Notes: generated by a model not told the origin, from the sequence alone. A stretch of 64,000 nt of DNA from Pocillopora verrucosa (GCF_036669915.1 NC_089321.1:19597770-19661769), one strand, 5' to 3'; positions 1-12,608 are shown, counted from the first letter of the stretch. Made by a program: numbers and translations.

Positions 1-540
1 GCTTACATGAAGTAATAAATGAAGGAGAGCAAACACGTGTTGTCCTGGCTTCACAAGTAACTCAACAAAATTAAAGTGGGCTAAGCTATTTTAATTCATG
101 TTTTTACTTTGACCTGCATGAAAGTTAAATTAGTTGGCATCTGCATAATACACAAAGCAAGAATATAAATGACTGAGCTAAATTGGTTATAAAATTGAAA
201 TAAGAAAGTTGTGGAGACCATATCTTGCCTTAACTTAAGCGATCGAACGTGCCAAAAAGCGAACCAGAAATTAAGAGCATCATTAACAGAACTAAAAGCT
301 TCCTTTTGTTTGACCTTCGCTGTATTCGCTGGTCCGCCATGTTAAATTTGGAAACTAATTCACATTTCCCCTCTTCCAAATTCGCTTGCGTGCACCGCAC
401 AAGTGTTTTGTCGCAGCGACTTGTCGCAACAGCAGTGCAGGGGAAGCGACTTGTCGCCGTGATGGGTCGCAGCGATTTGTCGCATAGTGTGTTTCGGCCT
501 TAAGAAACGACTGCAACTGAGTTTTTTCTTTTTTTCCGTT
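1..540. other. Intergenic; short motif-repeat (MITE-like) fragment
   Basis: No gene is supported here. Between about 400 and 485 the motif TTGTCGC/GTCGCAGCGA recurs several times in direct and inverted orientation. This suggests the end of a small non-autonomous DNA element, but no matching terminal repeat or target-site duplication was seen. Confidence 0.3.
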
Positions 541-544
541 ATCA

Positions 545-860
545 CATCACATTAGTCGTTATTTTGTCTACGAAGTAATTCGTTCATTATTACCTGAAAT
601 TTGAACTTAGTTAATGACAATACTTCTATATGATTGTGGAAGTGGTTCCTTTGCTTAATGGCCCTTGCCATATCATTCTACTCCTGTGACTTTGCATCCT
701 AAACTACTTGTACTCATGCGAAAGGGATGGCTTCTTTGACCAGCTTGTCTTTAGAGTTTGCTATAAATACTGAAAGAATGGTGCCCACATCCACTGACTA
801 AGAATTATACGTATACGTTGAGAAATACTGTTTTTACTCTGTTATACCCCTTTCCTAACT
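545..860 (+). repeat. Diverged third copy of the GPCR downstream flank
   Basis: This stretch aligns by eye with the 3' flanks of the two plus-strand receptor genes, at about 5115-5395 and 13795-14075. Shared blocks include ACGAAGTAATTCG followed by a CTGAAA-TTGA segment, TATGATTxT, GACTTTGCA, and GAGAAAT near the end. It is more diverged than the other two are from each other, so it looks like the remnant of an older tandem unit. Its receptor gene would lie to the left of the window or has been lost. Confidence 0.55.
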
Positions 861-1899
861 ACAATCCTCATCCGGTTTAAGTGCTGAATGACTCCGTTTA
901 ACACTCGTTGACTCTTAAAACTATTAATTTAAATTATTTTTTCTTAGATTGCAGAGATCCGAATTGTTTCGAACTGACTGAGATCACCCATGCGAACGCA
1001 CTGGCCATAGTTCACAAGATATTATTAAAAGGGGGGGGGGGGTGGGGGGGAAGGCGATAGAAAGCTTGAGTGAACCAGAAAAATTTTGACCTTGTTCCTT
1101 TATTGGAAAATTTGCTAACTATGTTTAAGCAAATAATGCACGGCAGATATGAATTTTCTGGCCTCCCATATGTAATACCGAACACGGTTAACTTCCACTT
1201 TGGCACGTCAAGACTACGATTCTGTGAACTCGCTCTCACTCACGTTTACTTTTATCTGCCAAAGCAACAGCATATCGTTGATATATCGATGGGTTCGTAT
1301 GTCACCATATTTCGCTTCTGCCAGCGCAAGTGCCAATGTAATGCTAGCTTCAGCAACAAATATTTGTGGTGAGGTTTTTGTTAAGCCTCGTGATCTTTCA
1401 CGCTTCCTGTAGACTTTGTAACATTAGTTACGTAACAGTTATAACCTTTAGACGGAGTGCACTTATCAAAGACGTAGTTTTCATAACAGCCTTGTTATCG
1501 AACAATATAAAAATTGACAATTAAAAGATCTACCAACATTTGGTGAAGAGATAAAATTTCAACCATGAGAATGACGGAACCAACCATAATGTAGTAAAAC
1601 GCGTTATATATGTTCAGTAGCGGATGGTATCGATCAAAACTGCGCTGAATAATCTCAATGCTGACATGTTACACAAACTATTCAAAAATGAGTGACGGTT
1701 ACTTAAATAAACCACAAGGTTATACAACTTTCAGACTGATAAAAGATGCGAATACGTTTTTCCTTGTACAAACTTTCATAAAATAAACTTTTATAACACA
1801 ACACCATCATGTTGAATTCTTAAAGTCAGTTCCTTGGAGAAAAACTAAATGTAAAGGAAGTTATAGCTTAAAGTTAGTAGAATAGTCGTAATTTGCAGT
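861..1899. other. Intergenic, no gene seen; poly-G tract
   Basis: Only short frames without recognisable protein similarity occur. A G-homopolymer of about 20 bases, interrupted by one T, lies at 1031-1050. Confidence 0.5.
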
Positions 1900-2443
1900 G
1901 CTTCACATTTCCAAGCAATATAGGTAAACGTCACTTCAGCCTTACATTCATTTTGTTTGAAACTTTAAAATATTTATATCATGTATTTTTAAAATACATC
2001 TGAACCCAACCAAAGTCGAATGTAATTGAAATAGTTACAACACCAGAGGAGCTGACTCCGGCCTGTGTTTGCCCCACTGATGCATATCATACGTACCCGC
2101 GAAACAATCAGAAACCTTCCTTAGACAATTTTCGAGGATAATATTAGCAATGTTTTCATTATTGCCACTGTTATCGATATTAGTGGAAAGTTGTCTCAAG
2201 GGCTGGCCGGTTCATTAGTGCGAATGCTTTATTATCTACTTTTCGAATTACTAATGACACTTATTATGAAGATGATGGCAACCTTAAAAAAAAGTCATTG
2301 CGGTCCCTTTTAAGATCTTATTTTGATCTTTTGTCCATTTGTTCCCTCAAAATATCAAATGATTTTTTAGAAAATTATGATCGAAATCAGTGATTGAAAT
2401 AAGAATGGAAACATATGTCAAAATAAGACATGGGAAATAGAGA

Positions 2444-2566
2444 ATAATACATGGGCGCGCGTAAATATGGAATTTCTTTTCGAGTGTTCAACTCGATAGC
2501 TCACGAGTTAGATGTCGAGTTGAACACGAGAAGAAAAATTCTATATCTACAAGCAACCATGTATTA
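2444..2566. repeat. Long imperfect hairpin (MITE-like), copy 1
   Basis: About 50 bases at the left (starting AATACATGG, with GAATTTCTTTTCGAGTG then TTCAACTCGA) recur as the reverse complement at the right (TCGAGTTGAACACGAG then AAATTC, ending CCATGTATT). The RNA or single strand would fold into a long hairpin with a small loop. The same structure is at 9171-9281 in the other duplication unit, so it was present before the duplication. Confidence 0.6.
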
Positions 2567-3922
2567 TTTTGTTTATTATGGAAACACAATAGCCCTTCAT
2601 TGACAAGAAAAGCAGACTTCATGAACGAGTGAAAATAAAACGGTCGACAATCCTCGAATAAAAATCGTCAAGAGCGTCGGCGCTAAGGCTCAAGATGAAA
2701 CAATGCGTTGAATGGCCACAAAAACTACAATAGGCGTAATTTTCAATGTAAAAACTTCTCAGATATTGACTTTATCCTAACCGAAAGAAGAAATCTTCGA
2801 GGTACTCGGCCAAAATCGACCTGTGGCAAATCTTTCCGTTCTCATTACCAAATGCTATCACCAGAGCCAATGTATACGTAATTTTCGGTTTTTCTTTCAA
2901 CCCCTTCTAGGGAAGTATGAACGTCACTGTCTGTAAGCGATACGGATTTTTCAGTGCTTTAGCAGCCATAACCCGAGAAAATTCTTCTTACACTGCGTAT
3001 TAATTCTGAATCTATCTTATTCACGGGCTTATGTTCAAGCTCATTACTGATGACCTTCACTTGAAAAAATATTTCGGACAATTTTCAGAAATTTTCGGAA
3101 ATATTATTTACGAATTCATGTATAGTATTCGAGACTATCCAGTTTTGATCCGGTCAAACAGCTAATGGCACGGAGAGGCGTGTTCAGAAGCAAGTTATTT
3201 TTCTTTAACTTTCAAAGCAAACGAAAAGTGTTGAGAGGTACTCTCACAGACTCATCTTAAAAAACAATTATCACTAAATTTACCACTGGAAGTAATTTCA
3301 AAATAGCCACTTGTTTGAATTATACCTTTTCGAGTTCAATACCTACTTGACTTAACTAATGTGAAACATTTGAAAGGAATTACGGGAAAAAATAAAACTC
3401 GAATTGAAAATATAAAATCCCTGAGTTGATGTTAGAAAATTAGTTCATATTAGTCCTTTAAAGATTGTCATAGAGGTAGATTTAAGTCAGAAGAGGAACA
3501 AAAGAATTGGACGAGTTATCCTAGAAATGCATGCAAATCATTTTAGTTGATATTAATTTTAGCTCATTTTGCTTGCCTACAATAGGACATTTTCGTTCGC
3601 AATCAGTGCCATTCCTTTCTATATTCGCCTATTCCAACTCCTCTTGTTCCTTCTATTTTGTGATTTCCGGGCATATTAGAAGCCACTTTCATTTTACAAT
3701 TAACAGTTAAGGTAATTAATGTGCGACAACTAGTTATTGCTGCAATTCATGCGCGAGAAAATCTTAAGTGGAAACACATGAACACCAGCGTGGAGCCAGT
3801 CAATCAAAGCCTCCGAAACCTCTAAAATCCAACATATTGATCCAAACGGTACAGTTGATCTTCAAAAGTCATCCAACTCAACAAATCAAGTTTGTCAGCA
3901 ATTTTTTTCAAACTCTAGAAAA

Positions 3923-4807
3923 ATGGCAAGCACCGATGGCGACATAGTCCCTCTGGAGGTTAGTTTCATCACCACTATCATCATCAACACCATCACTTGT
4001 CCTTTCGTAGTTCTGCTCAACATACAGGTGATAATTGCAGTGAAAACAAGACCTCGACTCCAAACCAACAGCAACATCTTGCTGGCCTGTTTAGCGGTGA
4101 CTGACGCATTAACTGGTCTCTTGGGCCAACCGTCATATATCCTGTGGACAATATTCCAATTATCAGGTCTCAGTAGCAGCAAAACGGTTGGAAGGTTTCA
4201 TTTCAATGTTGCACTTACATTTGCAGTGGCTTCATGCCTTCATCTGATTTTGGTTACTTTCGAGAGGCTTGTTGCGATCAAATTTACAGTGCACTACCCA
4301 AACATTGTCACTGGTAATAACATGATGATAGCAGTGATAGTTGTTTGGATCATTGCTTTCATATGTAATATTTGTCAGGCGTTAAAGCTTTATCTAGTAT
4401 TGTATTATATGGTAGGCCTTATCGGTATTTCGTGTATCCTTTTCGTTGCCTTCACATATATGATTTTGTATCATGAAACACGTCGTCACCAAAGGAAGAT
4501 AAAAGCACAACAAGTGCCTCAAGAAGAGGTGGAAAGATTTACCAAAGAGAACAAGGCTCTTCAGACAACTGTGCTTGTTGTTGGTGGTGTTATCATCTGC
4601 CTTCTTCCAGTTTGTTTTTGTCTCATCGTTGTAGCTACAGGCCTTTATAGCTTTTGCCCTATCAACGGATCAATGTGGCAAACTTGTAGCATGTTAAACT
4701 CGCTTGTTAATCCACTGATCTACTGCTGGAGACAAAAAGCAATAAGGAAGCTCGTGTTTACACACTGCAGAAGAAGAACCCAGGTCGTGCAGCCAGCCAC
4801 CCAATGA
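3923..4807 (+). CDS. Class A (rhodopsin-like) GPCR, orphan, paralogue 1
   Basis: An intronless 294-residue seven-transmembrane receptor, expected at the plasma membrane and coupling to G proteins; the ligand is unknown. Landmarks are N33 in TM1, the LAVTD motif with D61 in TM2, ERL at 114-116 in place of DRY, W142 in TM4, Y179 in TM5, C226 and P229 in TM6, and N263-P264-xx-Y267 (NPLIY) in TM7. The usual TM3 cysteine is replaced by G90, extracellular loop 2 is only about ten residues long, and the TM5 proline position holds C171. These three features resemble the melanocortin/EDG/cannabinoid receptor branch, though that kinship is inferred. Intracellular loop 3 is charged (HETRRHQRKIKAQQ). The amino terminus is short and has no N-glycosylation sequon. 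The ATG at 3923 follows an AAAA context and is the first in frame. It is about 90% identical by eye to the gene at 12609-13499. Confidence 0.93.
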   Translation: MASTDGDIVPLEVSFITTIIINTITCPFVVLLNIQVIIAVKTRPRLQTNSNILLACLAVTDALTGLLGQPSYILWTIFQLSGLSSSKTVGRFHFNVALTFAVASCLHLILVTFERLVAIKFTVHYPNIVTGNNMMIAVIVVWIIAFICNICQALKLYLVLYYMVGLIGISCILFVAFTYMILYHETRRHQRKIKAQQVPQEEVERFTKENKALQTTVLVVGGVIICLLPVCFCLIVVATGLYSFCPINGSMWQTCSMLNSLVNPLIYCWRQKAIRKLVFTHCRRRTQVVQPATQ

Positions 4808-5674
4808 AGAGGGGGAATATCACAGAGGGAATGAAAAAAGAAACTGCTTAGTTTTTGTTTTATTTGAGAACTTTTTTGATTAGGAGAGTCGATACTTTTA
4901 CCACACGCATAATGTGATTCTCGAAAGCATTATCTGAACTAACGGAAACAACTTTGAAAAGAAGGGTGTTTCTTTATATTCAGGCTCAGCTTTTTTTCGC
5001 AGACAAAGCTACCTTTAATGATTCCAGTTCTTCGTTGCTCTAAGTAAGCAATGATTGAGTTTGTTTCAGATAATTGAGTTGAAATGTTTAGTTCCTTTTT
5101 AGGGGGTTTACTTGGAAATTAGACCTTAATTTTGTGGACGAAGTAATTCGCATTTTGTTTTCCTGAAACTTGAGGCAACTATGTCTAGTAATACATGTAC
5201 ATATGATTATAAAAGTGATTACTTTACTTTATTAGCTCTTGACGCTTCATCCGTCTCTTTGACTTTGCACCTCAGGTCACTCATGTGAAATAACATGGCT
5301 CGCACGGGCTTTTCACGGTTTACCTTTCACACGGAAAGAATTGTGTTGACATTTACCAAGAATGACACGTGGAGAAATGCCGGTTTTTATTTTTTTTCCG
5401 GTTTACAGGTTTCTTAACACCCTTCTCATCCTGTTATCTGGTGTGTTTGGTGTGTTTGAGGACCCCTCTTAACGTTCGTGGACAATTTGTTATTTTTTGG
5501 TGTTGCTTGTACATACAAAGTCACAATTCAATTTTACAGCCCCTGTTTATTTTTCGGTGCAGTCATTTGTAATGAATTAAATGGCAACCAAACTTTTGCT
5601 TGATGTTGAAGAAAAGCAAAAACTAAACTTGCACAAAGCTTTTGTTATGGCAACCGGCTTCTATGCATATATTA

Positions 5675-7250
5675 GAGTGCTTTAGCAAGAGGACGGGAAC
5701 GTCATTTCAGAACGGCGCGTGCAGCAAAAATGCCGAGAAGAAATTGGGTCGAGAACGCCGTCGCGTTGTGTTAAAAAGTGACTTAGCAGTCGTTTCAAAG
5801 AACCGTCCACGTTATGTTTGTTCTTGAATATCCTAACGTTGGCTCTTTAGGATCACTATCAGCTTTGAATTTTGGGTTTCCTAGACCACTTGAAGGAAAA
5901 CGAAATTATCTTCTTTGAGAGCGTTACAAGCACAAACCGAGGATAGTTTACTACAAGTGAGTTGTTAATATGAATCCACTTGGGCGATTAAACTTTGAAA
6001 TTATTTCATTCCAGTTAAGTCTCGAGTCTGAAGATTCATCTATCAAATTTTGAAGCCCACTAAATATTTTTTTCTATGATTTGTATCGCTGTCATTTCGT
6101 TTTGTGCTTCCAGATTTCAGCACTACTCGTTTTTCTTCATAATTTTGTAAAGTATAATTTGGAATTGAAATCGTCACCGTTTTTTCCCTCGTTTACTTAA
6201 TATTCTTCTCAATCATGACAATACACCTATTTTAAGCACCACCTTCTTAGAGTTGCAATGTATTTTGAACGGAGTTATTAGGAGTTATGGCGAAAACATG
6301 TAGAAATCAAGCGACCCAACGATGGAGTTGTTTACAATGAGTTCCCGTTTAACCATGGACGAATGAAATGTACTCAAACTAATCACCAACGAAACGGTTA
6401 GACTGAGAAATCAGACTTCGTTTCTGTTTTATTTTGTTTTTGTTTTATTTAATTTTTTGAACAAATAAATTCGTTCAAGTACTGAATCAAATAAAGAGAT
6501 TCAGAAAGCCGTGCCGAAATCAAGTTGATTGTTATTTTCTTTCGTAGATGACTTTCTTGTCTAAGTTTTCACCGGCGCTGATCAAAACTAAAGACATAAA
6601 AAAGTGCAAACCCGAGCTATTCTCAATTTTTTTTTTTATCTCTGACTTCAATTCGCAGAACAATTTTTAATCACGGTTAAAACGACAATGACAACAAATA
6701 ACACTGAATAATATAGCAGGTAGCCTTTGTGTTGTTTCACTTTGATAAACTTCAACATGAAGCAAGTTTAATTTATTGATGAATTAATTCACGATAAAAT
6801 TAACAGCACCCGTTCTTAGAGTTTTCATACATGGTTTAAGAAATGTATCAAAGAAAAGCCCTTATGTTGCTTTAAGCCACGCTCAATTACTAGGTAACTG
6901 AGCCCTAAAATCTTAGATCGCTCGCTGACGATCGTGTTTCCTTTCGGGAATCCAGAATAAATGTAGCGGTAAATTTTCACAAATTCACCGAATAAGACAA
7001 AGAAAGGAATCTGGTTGTCCTGGAAATGAGTTCTGAAATCATTCCAAACAGCATTATCTCGTTTATAAGTGCACAATAAACGCAAATCCTAGGCGTTTTG
7101 GTCACGACGGGAAAACCAGCGAAATGACGTCCTGAACTTGATGGGGAGAACGGCAACGCTAACACCGGAAGTCGAAATAGAGTCGTGTCCAGATTATCCG
7201 CGCGGTTTCCTGTTCTGAAATGACGTTCCCGTCCTCTTGCTAAACCACTC
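5675..7250. mobile_element. Non-autonomous DNA transposon with terminal inverted repeats
   Basis: The left end GAGTGCTTTAGCAAGAGG, continuing to about 5713, is repeated as the reverse complement at 7212-7250 with one mismatch over about 39 bases. The 5-base sequence TATTA flanks both ends (5670-5674 and 7251-7255). The other duplication unit has a single TATTA at 14333-14337 and lacks the element, which supports insertion after duplication. No long reading frame lies inside, so transposase would have to be supplied from elsewhere. The superfamily is not assigned. Confidence 0.8.
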
Positions 7251-7477
7251 TATTAAGCAAATGTGACTTGGTTTGAAAGCAACATCTAAACTCTTACGAG
7301 CCTTCAGTTTAACATGAAAACCCTTGATTTCTTTTCCCCATCATCGTGGTAATCTAGAAAATTCAAACTTCTAGACAAAAGTTCCGAAACCTTCCTTAAT
7401 TTCAAAGTTTTAGTTGACTTCTGGTCCCCGTTCTCTGAAAAGGAATATCCAATCACAACGTTTAATAGGCAACTAAC

Positions 7478-7541
<64 letters not shown>

Positions 7542-7542
7542 G
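7478..7542. repeat. TAGA microsatellite
   Basis: About sixteen uninterrupted copies of the tetranucleotide TAGA/GATA. A minus-strand frame through it is a by-product of the repeat. Confidence 0.95.
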
Positions 7543-7905
7543 AGGATATTTACAATCGCTTTGCAACTGAAAAATTGAATTACACGATTATTAAAAAGGC
7601 TAATATCAATAATAACATTGAAAAGAACTATCAGTGGTTTAAATAAATAAAACTTCAAGGGCATCAAAAGTGATAAAACTATTACCAATCTTTTTGTATG
7701 GGTGTATGAATTTGTGATACGCGTGGCGTCTTTTGGTTATTATCACCAACATCCGCTACTTTTTTATTTACGATTTCCAGTAAATTGGAAAATGTTTGAC
7801 TTCACCACTATTGTTATACTGCAAAACATAAAACTTTTCTTAGCATTGATACCACATTCTCGATATAACCATTAATAGTGTTGTGTTCCCAAATGTTGAT
7901 GTATA

Positions 7906-8604
7906 AAGGAAGGGGGGCGGCGGAAGGGGGTTACAAATGGAACATTTCGTAGACATTAATTAAATTCTCAAAACGTGACTCAGAGAAAATTGTGATAAAT
8001 TCTTTTGATTGGTTCCAGAGATTGTAAGAAGGCCAGTAATCGTCTAAGATTTCGAGTTTTCAGTAGTCTTTCTACAATACGCCGTAGCGATCGACTGAAA
8101 CGCTCAGTTCTGAGATTATCAAAATAGTACCAATTGCGGATCTTGACAAAGCAGATGCAATGAATTGATAGTTAATGGCAAAATATTGCGCTTTTTTATT
8201 ACCACCTATATCCGATATTTTTTTAAATTGACTTAAACTTAGTTGAAAAATATTATAAATCATTTTCTAATCGCTTTTAAACCTATAAAAGGGTTCTCTT
8301 TATTAGCGACCACTGATTTCATTTTGATTACTGTAGATGGTGGTAGCGGCGGCTTCAATGGTGATGGACAAATGCACCGAATTCTATCCAGTGGAGGGGG
8401 AAATCTTCTCGGCGGAGAGGGTGGTTGTACCTGGAGTATTGGAGGTGGCGGTAGATTGTTACCCTGGGGGGGGGGGAGGGGGATGGTGGGGCTAATGAAG
8501 AGTTTTCCGTTGGAGGAGGGGAAGGATCTTTTAACAAAGGGAAAAAGCAAAATGAACGTTGCAATAATAGTGCTGTACATGGTTGGGTTAAGGGATCACG
8601 TAGT
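7906..8604. other. Spacer between duplication units; G-rich tract
   Basis: No gene is supported. A G-rich, low-complexity stretch lies at about 8338-8525, including a run of about 13 G at 8466. The glycine-rich and proline-rich frames on the two strands are simple products of this composition. Confidence 0.5.
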
Positions 8605-9170
8605 TTACTTCAAATTTCCAAGAAATATAATTAAACATTACCTCAGCCGTAAATTCATTTCGTTTGAAACTTTAAAATATGTTTGAAATAGCGTAAACCA
8701 AAAAATTATACCGTGTATTTTTAAAATGCATTTGAACCCAACCAAAATCAAATGCAAATGAAAATAGCTACAACACCAAAGGGGCCGGCTCCTCGTTTCT
8801 GCCGCACTGATTCATATCATACATAGCCGCCAATCAATCAGACATTTTTCCTTAGCAATTTTTGAGGATGATATCAGCAATATTTCAATTATTATCACTG
8901 TTATCAACATTAGGGGAAAGTTATCTCAACGGCTAGCCGGTTCATTAGTGCGAATGCTTAACAATCTACTTTTCTATTTACTAATGACACTTATTATGAA
9001 GACGACAGCAGCCCTTAAAAACGTCATTAAGTTCTCCTTTAAGATCTTATCTAGATCACTTGTTCATTTGTTCCCTCAAAATTACAACGCTTTTTTAGAA
9101 AATTATCAGCGAAATCAGTGATTGAAAAGAGAGTGGAAACATATATCAAAATAAGACATGGGAAATAGAG

Positions 9171-9281
9171 AATAATACTTGGGTGCACGCAGAATTTCTT
9201 TTCGAATGTTCCGATAGCTTACGAGTGAGATGCCGAGTTGAACACGAGAAGAGAAATTCTTTATCTCCAAGCAACCATGTA
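9171..9281. repeat. Long imperfect hairpin (MITE-like), copy 2
   Basis: Counterpart of 2444-2566, with GAATTTCTTTTCGAATG facing GAACACGAGAAGAGAAATTC. It has lost part of the loop-proximal stem. Confidence 0.55.
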
Positions 9282-10279
9282 TCGTTTTGTATATTTTATA
9301 AACGCAATAGCCCTTCACTGACGAGAAAAGCCGACTTTATTAACGAATGAAAATAAAACCATCGACATTCCTCGAATTAAAATCGTAAAGCGCGTCGACG
9401 CTAAGGCTCAAGATGAAACAATGCATTGAATGGCCACAAAAACGACAATAGGCGTAATTTTCAATGTAAAAATTTCCCAGAAATCGACTTTTTCCTTACT
9501 GAAAGAAGAAATCTTCGAGGTACTCGGTTGAAATCGACCTGTGGCACATCTTACAATGTCGATTTCCGTGCTTATTATCAAATGCTGTCACCAGAGCCAC
9601 TGAAATCGTAAATTTCAGTTTTTTTTTTCGTATTTTGGTTCGAGGAAAGTTTGAACGTCACTTTCCGTAAGCGATACGGTTTTTTCAGCACTTTAGCAGT
9701 CATAATCCAACAAAATCTGGACCAAAACTAAATCGTAAAGACTTTGCTGTTCATTCATCAACCTGCACGAGTGGCGCGAAAGGCGACTGACGTGACAGTA
9801 GCTGATTGGCGATATCAAACACGCGTGAAAAAATTTTTTTTCTTTTTTTCTTTTTTTTTTCTTTTTCACTTTTACTGTTACGGCTTTTTCTCAGACTGGA
9901 AATCCTTGTATAACACCTTAGTTTATATGATGAATCTCTTTATCGCTCTCTAACCTCTCTGAGCCAGTAAATAGCAATAAAATTCTAGAAATTTCCCTCT
10001 GTGTAATTCCAACAACAACACGAAGTCGTACATTGCATACCCAGAACTGCAAAGAGAAAGCTAAATGAATTTTTACTCTTGAAGTGGATATTTGATTCTC
10101 TTCGATTAAGTTGTAAGAGAATCAGATCACTAAGTCAATCTTTCCTGACCAAAAGTACGTTTTCCAAAGTACATATTTACTAAGAAATTTCGTTTACTAA
10201 TTGGAAGGACATCCGTAAGAAATGTGTATATAAATAATCATTAAGGCTTCCCGTTTTTCGCCTTATTTCTCTCTTTCCC

Positions 10280-10640
10280 TAGATGGCTGGATGCACGACT
10301 TGGTTCCTTATTCTAAATTCAAACTTCCTCATTTCTTTATGTCTCCAACAGCACATCAGTAAATTAAAAAGCGAGTTTAACATTGTCTGCATCAATACTT
10401 CGTCGATGATACAGATGAAAGGAAAAAGACCAGGCAGAAAACAAGGGGAGGAAGGCAGACTACAAGAGCACCAATCACAAAAACAGTTTTCTTAAGCGTT
10501 TTTTTCTCTTGGGGGCGACGTGTTTTATGATACAAAATCACACAAAGAAAGGCAACGAAAACGATATCAGAAATAGTGTTTACGAATTCATGTATAATAT
10601 TTGTATCTGTTTTATCAGGGAAGCTATACAACTTATTACA
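10280..10640 (-). pseudogene. Decayed GPCR, TM5 to C-terminus
   Basis: Read on the minus strand, about 10631 to 10392 encodes TM5 (DIVFVAFLCVILYHKTRR) and TM6 (TVFVIGALVVCLPP). About 24 residues of intracellular loop 3 are missing compared with the intact genes. A frameshift follows, and the other frame continues as EVLMQTMLNSLFNLLMCCWRH, a degenerate TM7 in which NPLIYCWRQ has become NLLMCCWRH. It ends in the family's shared tail QVVHPAI and a stop. TM1-TM4 are absent. It lies opposite to the neighbouring intact genes, inside the segment specific to duplication unit 2. Confidence 0.8.
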
Positions 10641-10660
10641 GAAGACAAATTTAAACTCGA

Positions 10661-10808
10661 ATTACTTACTATTGAAAATTGGATGATTACTTACAGGAAA
10701 ACAGAAATTTTTTAAAGTATTTTTTTTGTTACTTACGTATTACTTACAATGGAAAATTGGATAATTACTTACAGGAAAACAGAAATTTCTTAAAATATTT
10801 TTTTGTCA
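10661..10808. repeat. Tandem duplication of about 75 bp
   Basis: Two adjacent copies share ATTACTTAC, GAAAATTGGAT, ATTACTTACAGGAAAACAG and AAATTTxTTAAA, in the same order. No coding role is apparent. Confidence 0.75.
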
Positions 10809-10809
10809 G

Positions 10810-11640
10810 TTAAAATGCAAATAATACATATACAAAAAATACTGCGCGGTATAACGGCATTAAAATCGAATTTTAAGTTTTCAATAATATTTCACCACAT
10901 ATTACACTTTTACAAAATATCACATTATCATTGTACTGAAGATGTTGATCGTTCAGTGTTGACTGTATAAACCGAAGTGTGCCGGTACAATGAGTGAGAG
11001 ATGGCTGCGTAGCTCAGATACCAGATGCACGACCCACTAATATAAAAATGTTCATTACCTTCCCTACTTTTCCCCAACGACCAGATCAACAAGAAGAAGC
11101 GGAATCCACCCCCCCCCCCCCCACCCCTCTAACGCCCCACGCCCTTGGAGGGGTGCGGAACCCACCCAAGAACGTTCCTGAAAAAGTTCTCCGAACACTA
11201 ACTGAATTAAATTTACATATAAGCTTACGAATAAGATAGATTAAAGACAAAAATTAGATATTTCGGTGGTTACACTATGAAATCGCCAATTACTGTATGG
11301 TGTGAGCCTTAAATTTGTCCAATGCTAAACATGTAACTCAATAACGGAACAAAAGCAGTCAGTTCTTCAGAATATATCTCACCGTCAACCTCGCTCTCTC
11401 CTTCCCCGGACAACAGCTACTTTACCTCCAAGTCGAAGTTGATGTTGGGTTGTTATGAAATAATTTTCAGTTTTCTCATTCAGTAATTTCATCAACCGGA
11501 ACAGTTTCGCTTGAAAATACCAAGCTCTGATTAAGTGACCAAGCCGTTGAAATAGAGGACATCATAAAGATTGGGGCTAAAAAATACAAAGGGGAGTCTA
11601 ACAGCTTCCGACAGCTTTCAGGACACTTGATATGATCTCA
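10810..11640. other. Intergenic; poly-C tract
   Basis: Nothing gene-like is seen. A homopolymeric C run lies at about 11109-11122. Confidence 0.45.
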
Positions 11641-12608
11641 ACGCGCTCTCAGTTGTTATCCGGTCAAACAATGGGAATGGCACCGAGAGGCGTGTTCAGA
11701 AGTTAGTTACCTTTTTTTTAGCATTCAAGGCAAATGAATAGTGTTGAGAGGTGCTCTCATGGACTCATCTTAAAAAAAAATTATTGCTAAATTCATCAAC
11801 ATTCATTTTGGATGTAACTTCAAAATAACCACTCCTTTGAATTATATATATTTTTGAGTTTAATACCTACTTGACTAAACTAATATAAAACATTTGAAAG
11901 GAATTAGGTAAAACTCAAATTCACACTATAAAACCCCTTGGTTGATGTTAGAGAATATATATGTTAGAGAGTATATATTAGTCTTTTAAAGAGTGCTTCA
12001 GAGGTAGATTTAAGTCAGAAGAGGAACAAAAAAAATGAACGAGTTATCTTAGAGATGTGTGCAAATCATTTCAGTTGATATTAATTTCAGCTCATTGTGC
12101 TTGCCTACAATGGGACATTTCCGTTCGCAATCAGTGCCATTCTCTTCTATATTCGCCCACTCTAACTCCTCTCGCTCCTTATATTTTGTGATTTCCGGAA
12201 GTGTTAGCAGCCGTTTTCATGTTACAATTAACAGTTAAGGTGATTAATGTGCGACAAAAACTAAAATAGAAATACTAACAATAAAAAATAGTGTCCCGTC
12301 AAATTGCCAAAAAAAAAGAAAGACAAAAAAAATGGGGGAGGCGATCTATGAGTTGAACTTTATTAGCTTTCAAATCACCATAATCAACAAAATTTATCAC
12401 TGCATTATTCGAAAAAACTAGTTATCATTGCAATTCATGCGCGAGAAAATCTTAAGTGGAAACACATGAGTACCAGAGTAGAGCCAGTCAATCAAAGCCT
12501 CCGAAACCTCCAAAATCCAACATATTGATCCAAACGGTACAGTTAATCTTCAAAAGTCATCCAACTCAACAAATCAAGTTTATCAGCAATTTTTTCAAAC
12601 TCTGAAAA

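Larger units (their letters stand above)
1900..7905 (+). repeat. Tandem segmental duplication, unit 1
   Basis: Unit 1 is collinear with about 8605-15325. Matching blocks are: about 1900-3100 with 8605-9720; about 3130-3720 with 11640-12250; the receptor gene and both flanks (3720-5674 with 12415-14337); 7256-7370 with 14372-14480; and 7835-7905 with 15255-15325. The breaks are insertions specific to one unit. In unit 1 the largest is the inverted-repeat element at 5675-7250. Boundaries are approximate because they were found by eye. Confidence 0.75.

Noticed and set aside
249..503. 84-codon plus-strand frame
   Set aside because: It runs through a short-motif repeat region and has no protein features.
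8243..8686. Glycine-rich 147-codon frame and its proline-rich antisense frames
   Set aside because: Product of a G-rich low-complexity stretch; no signal peptide, splice context or domain.
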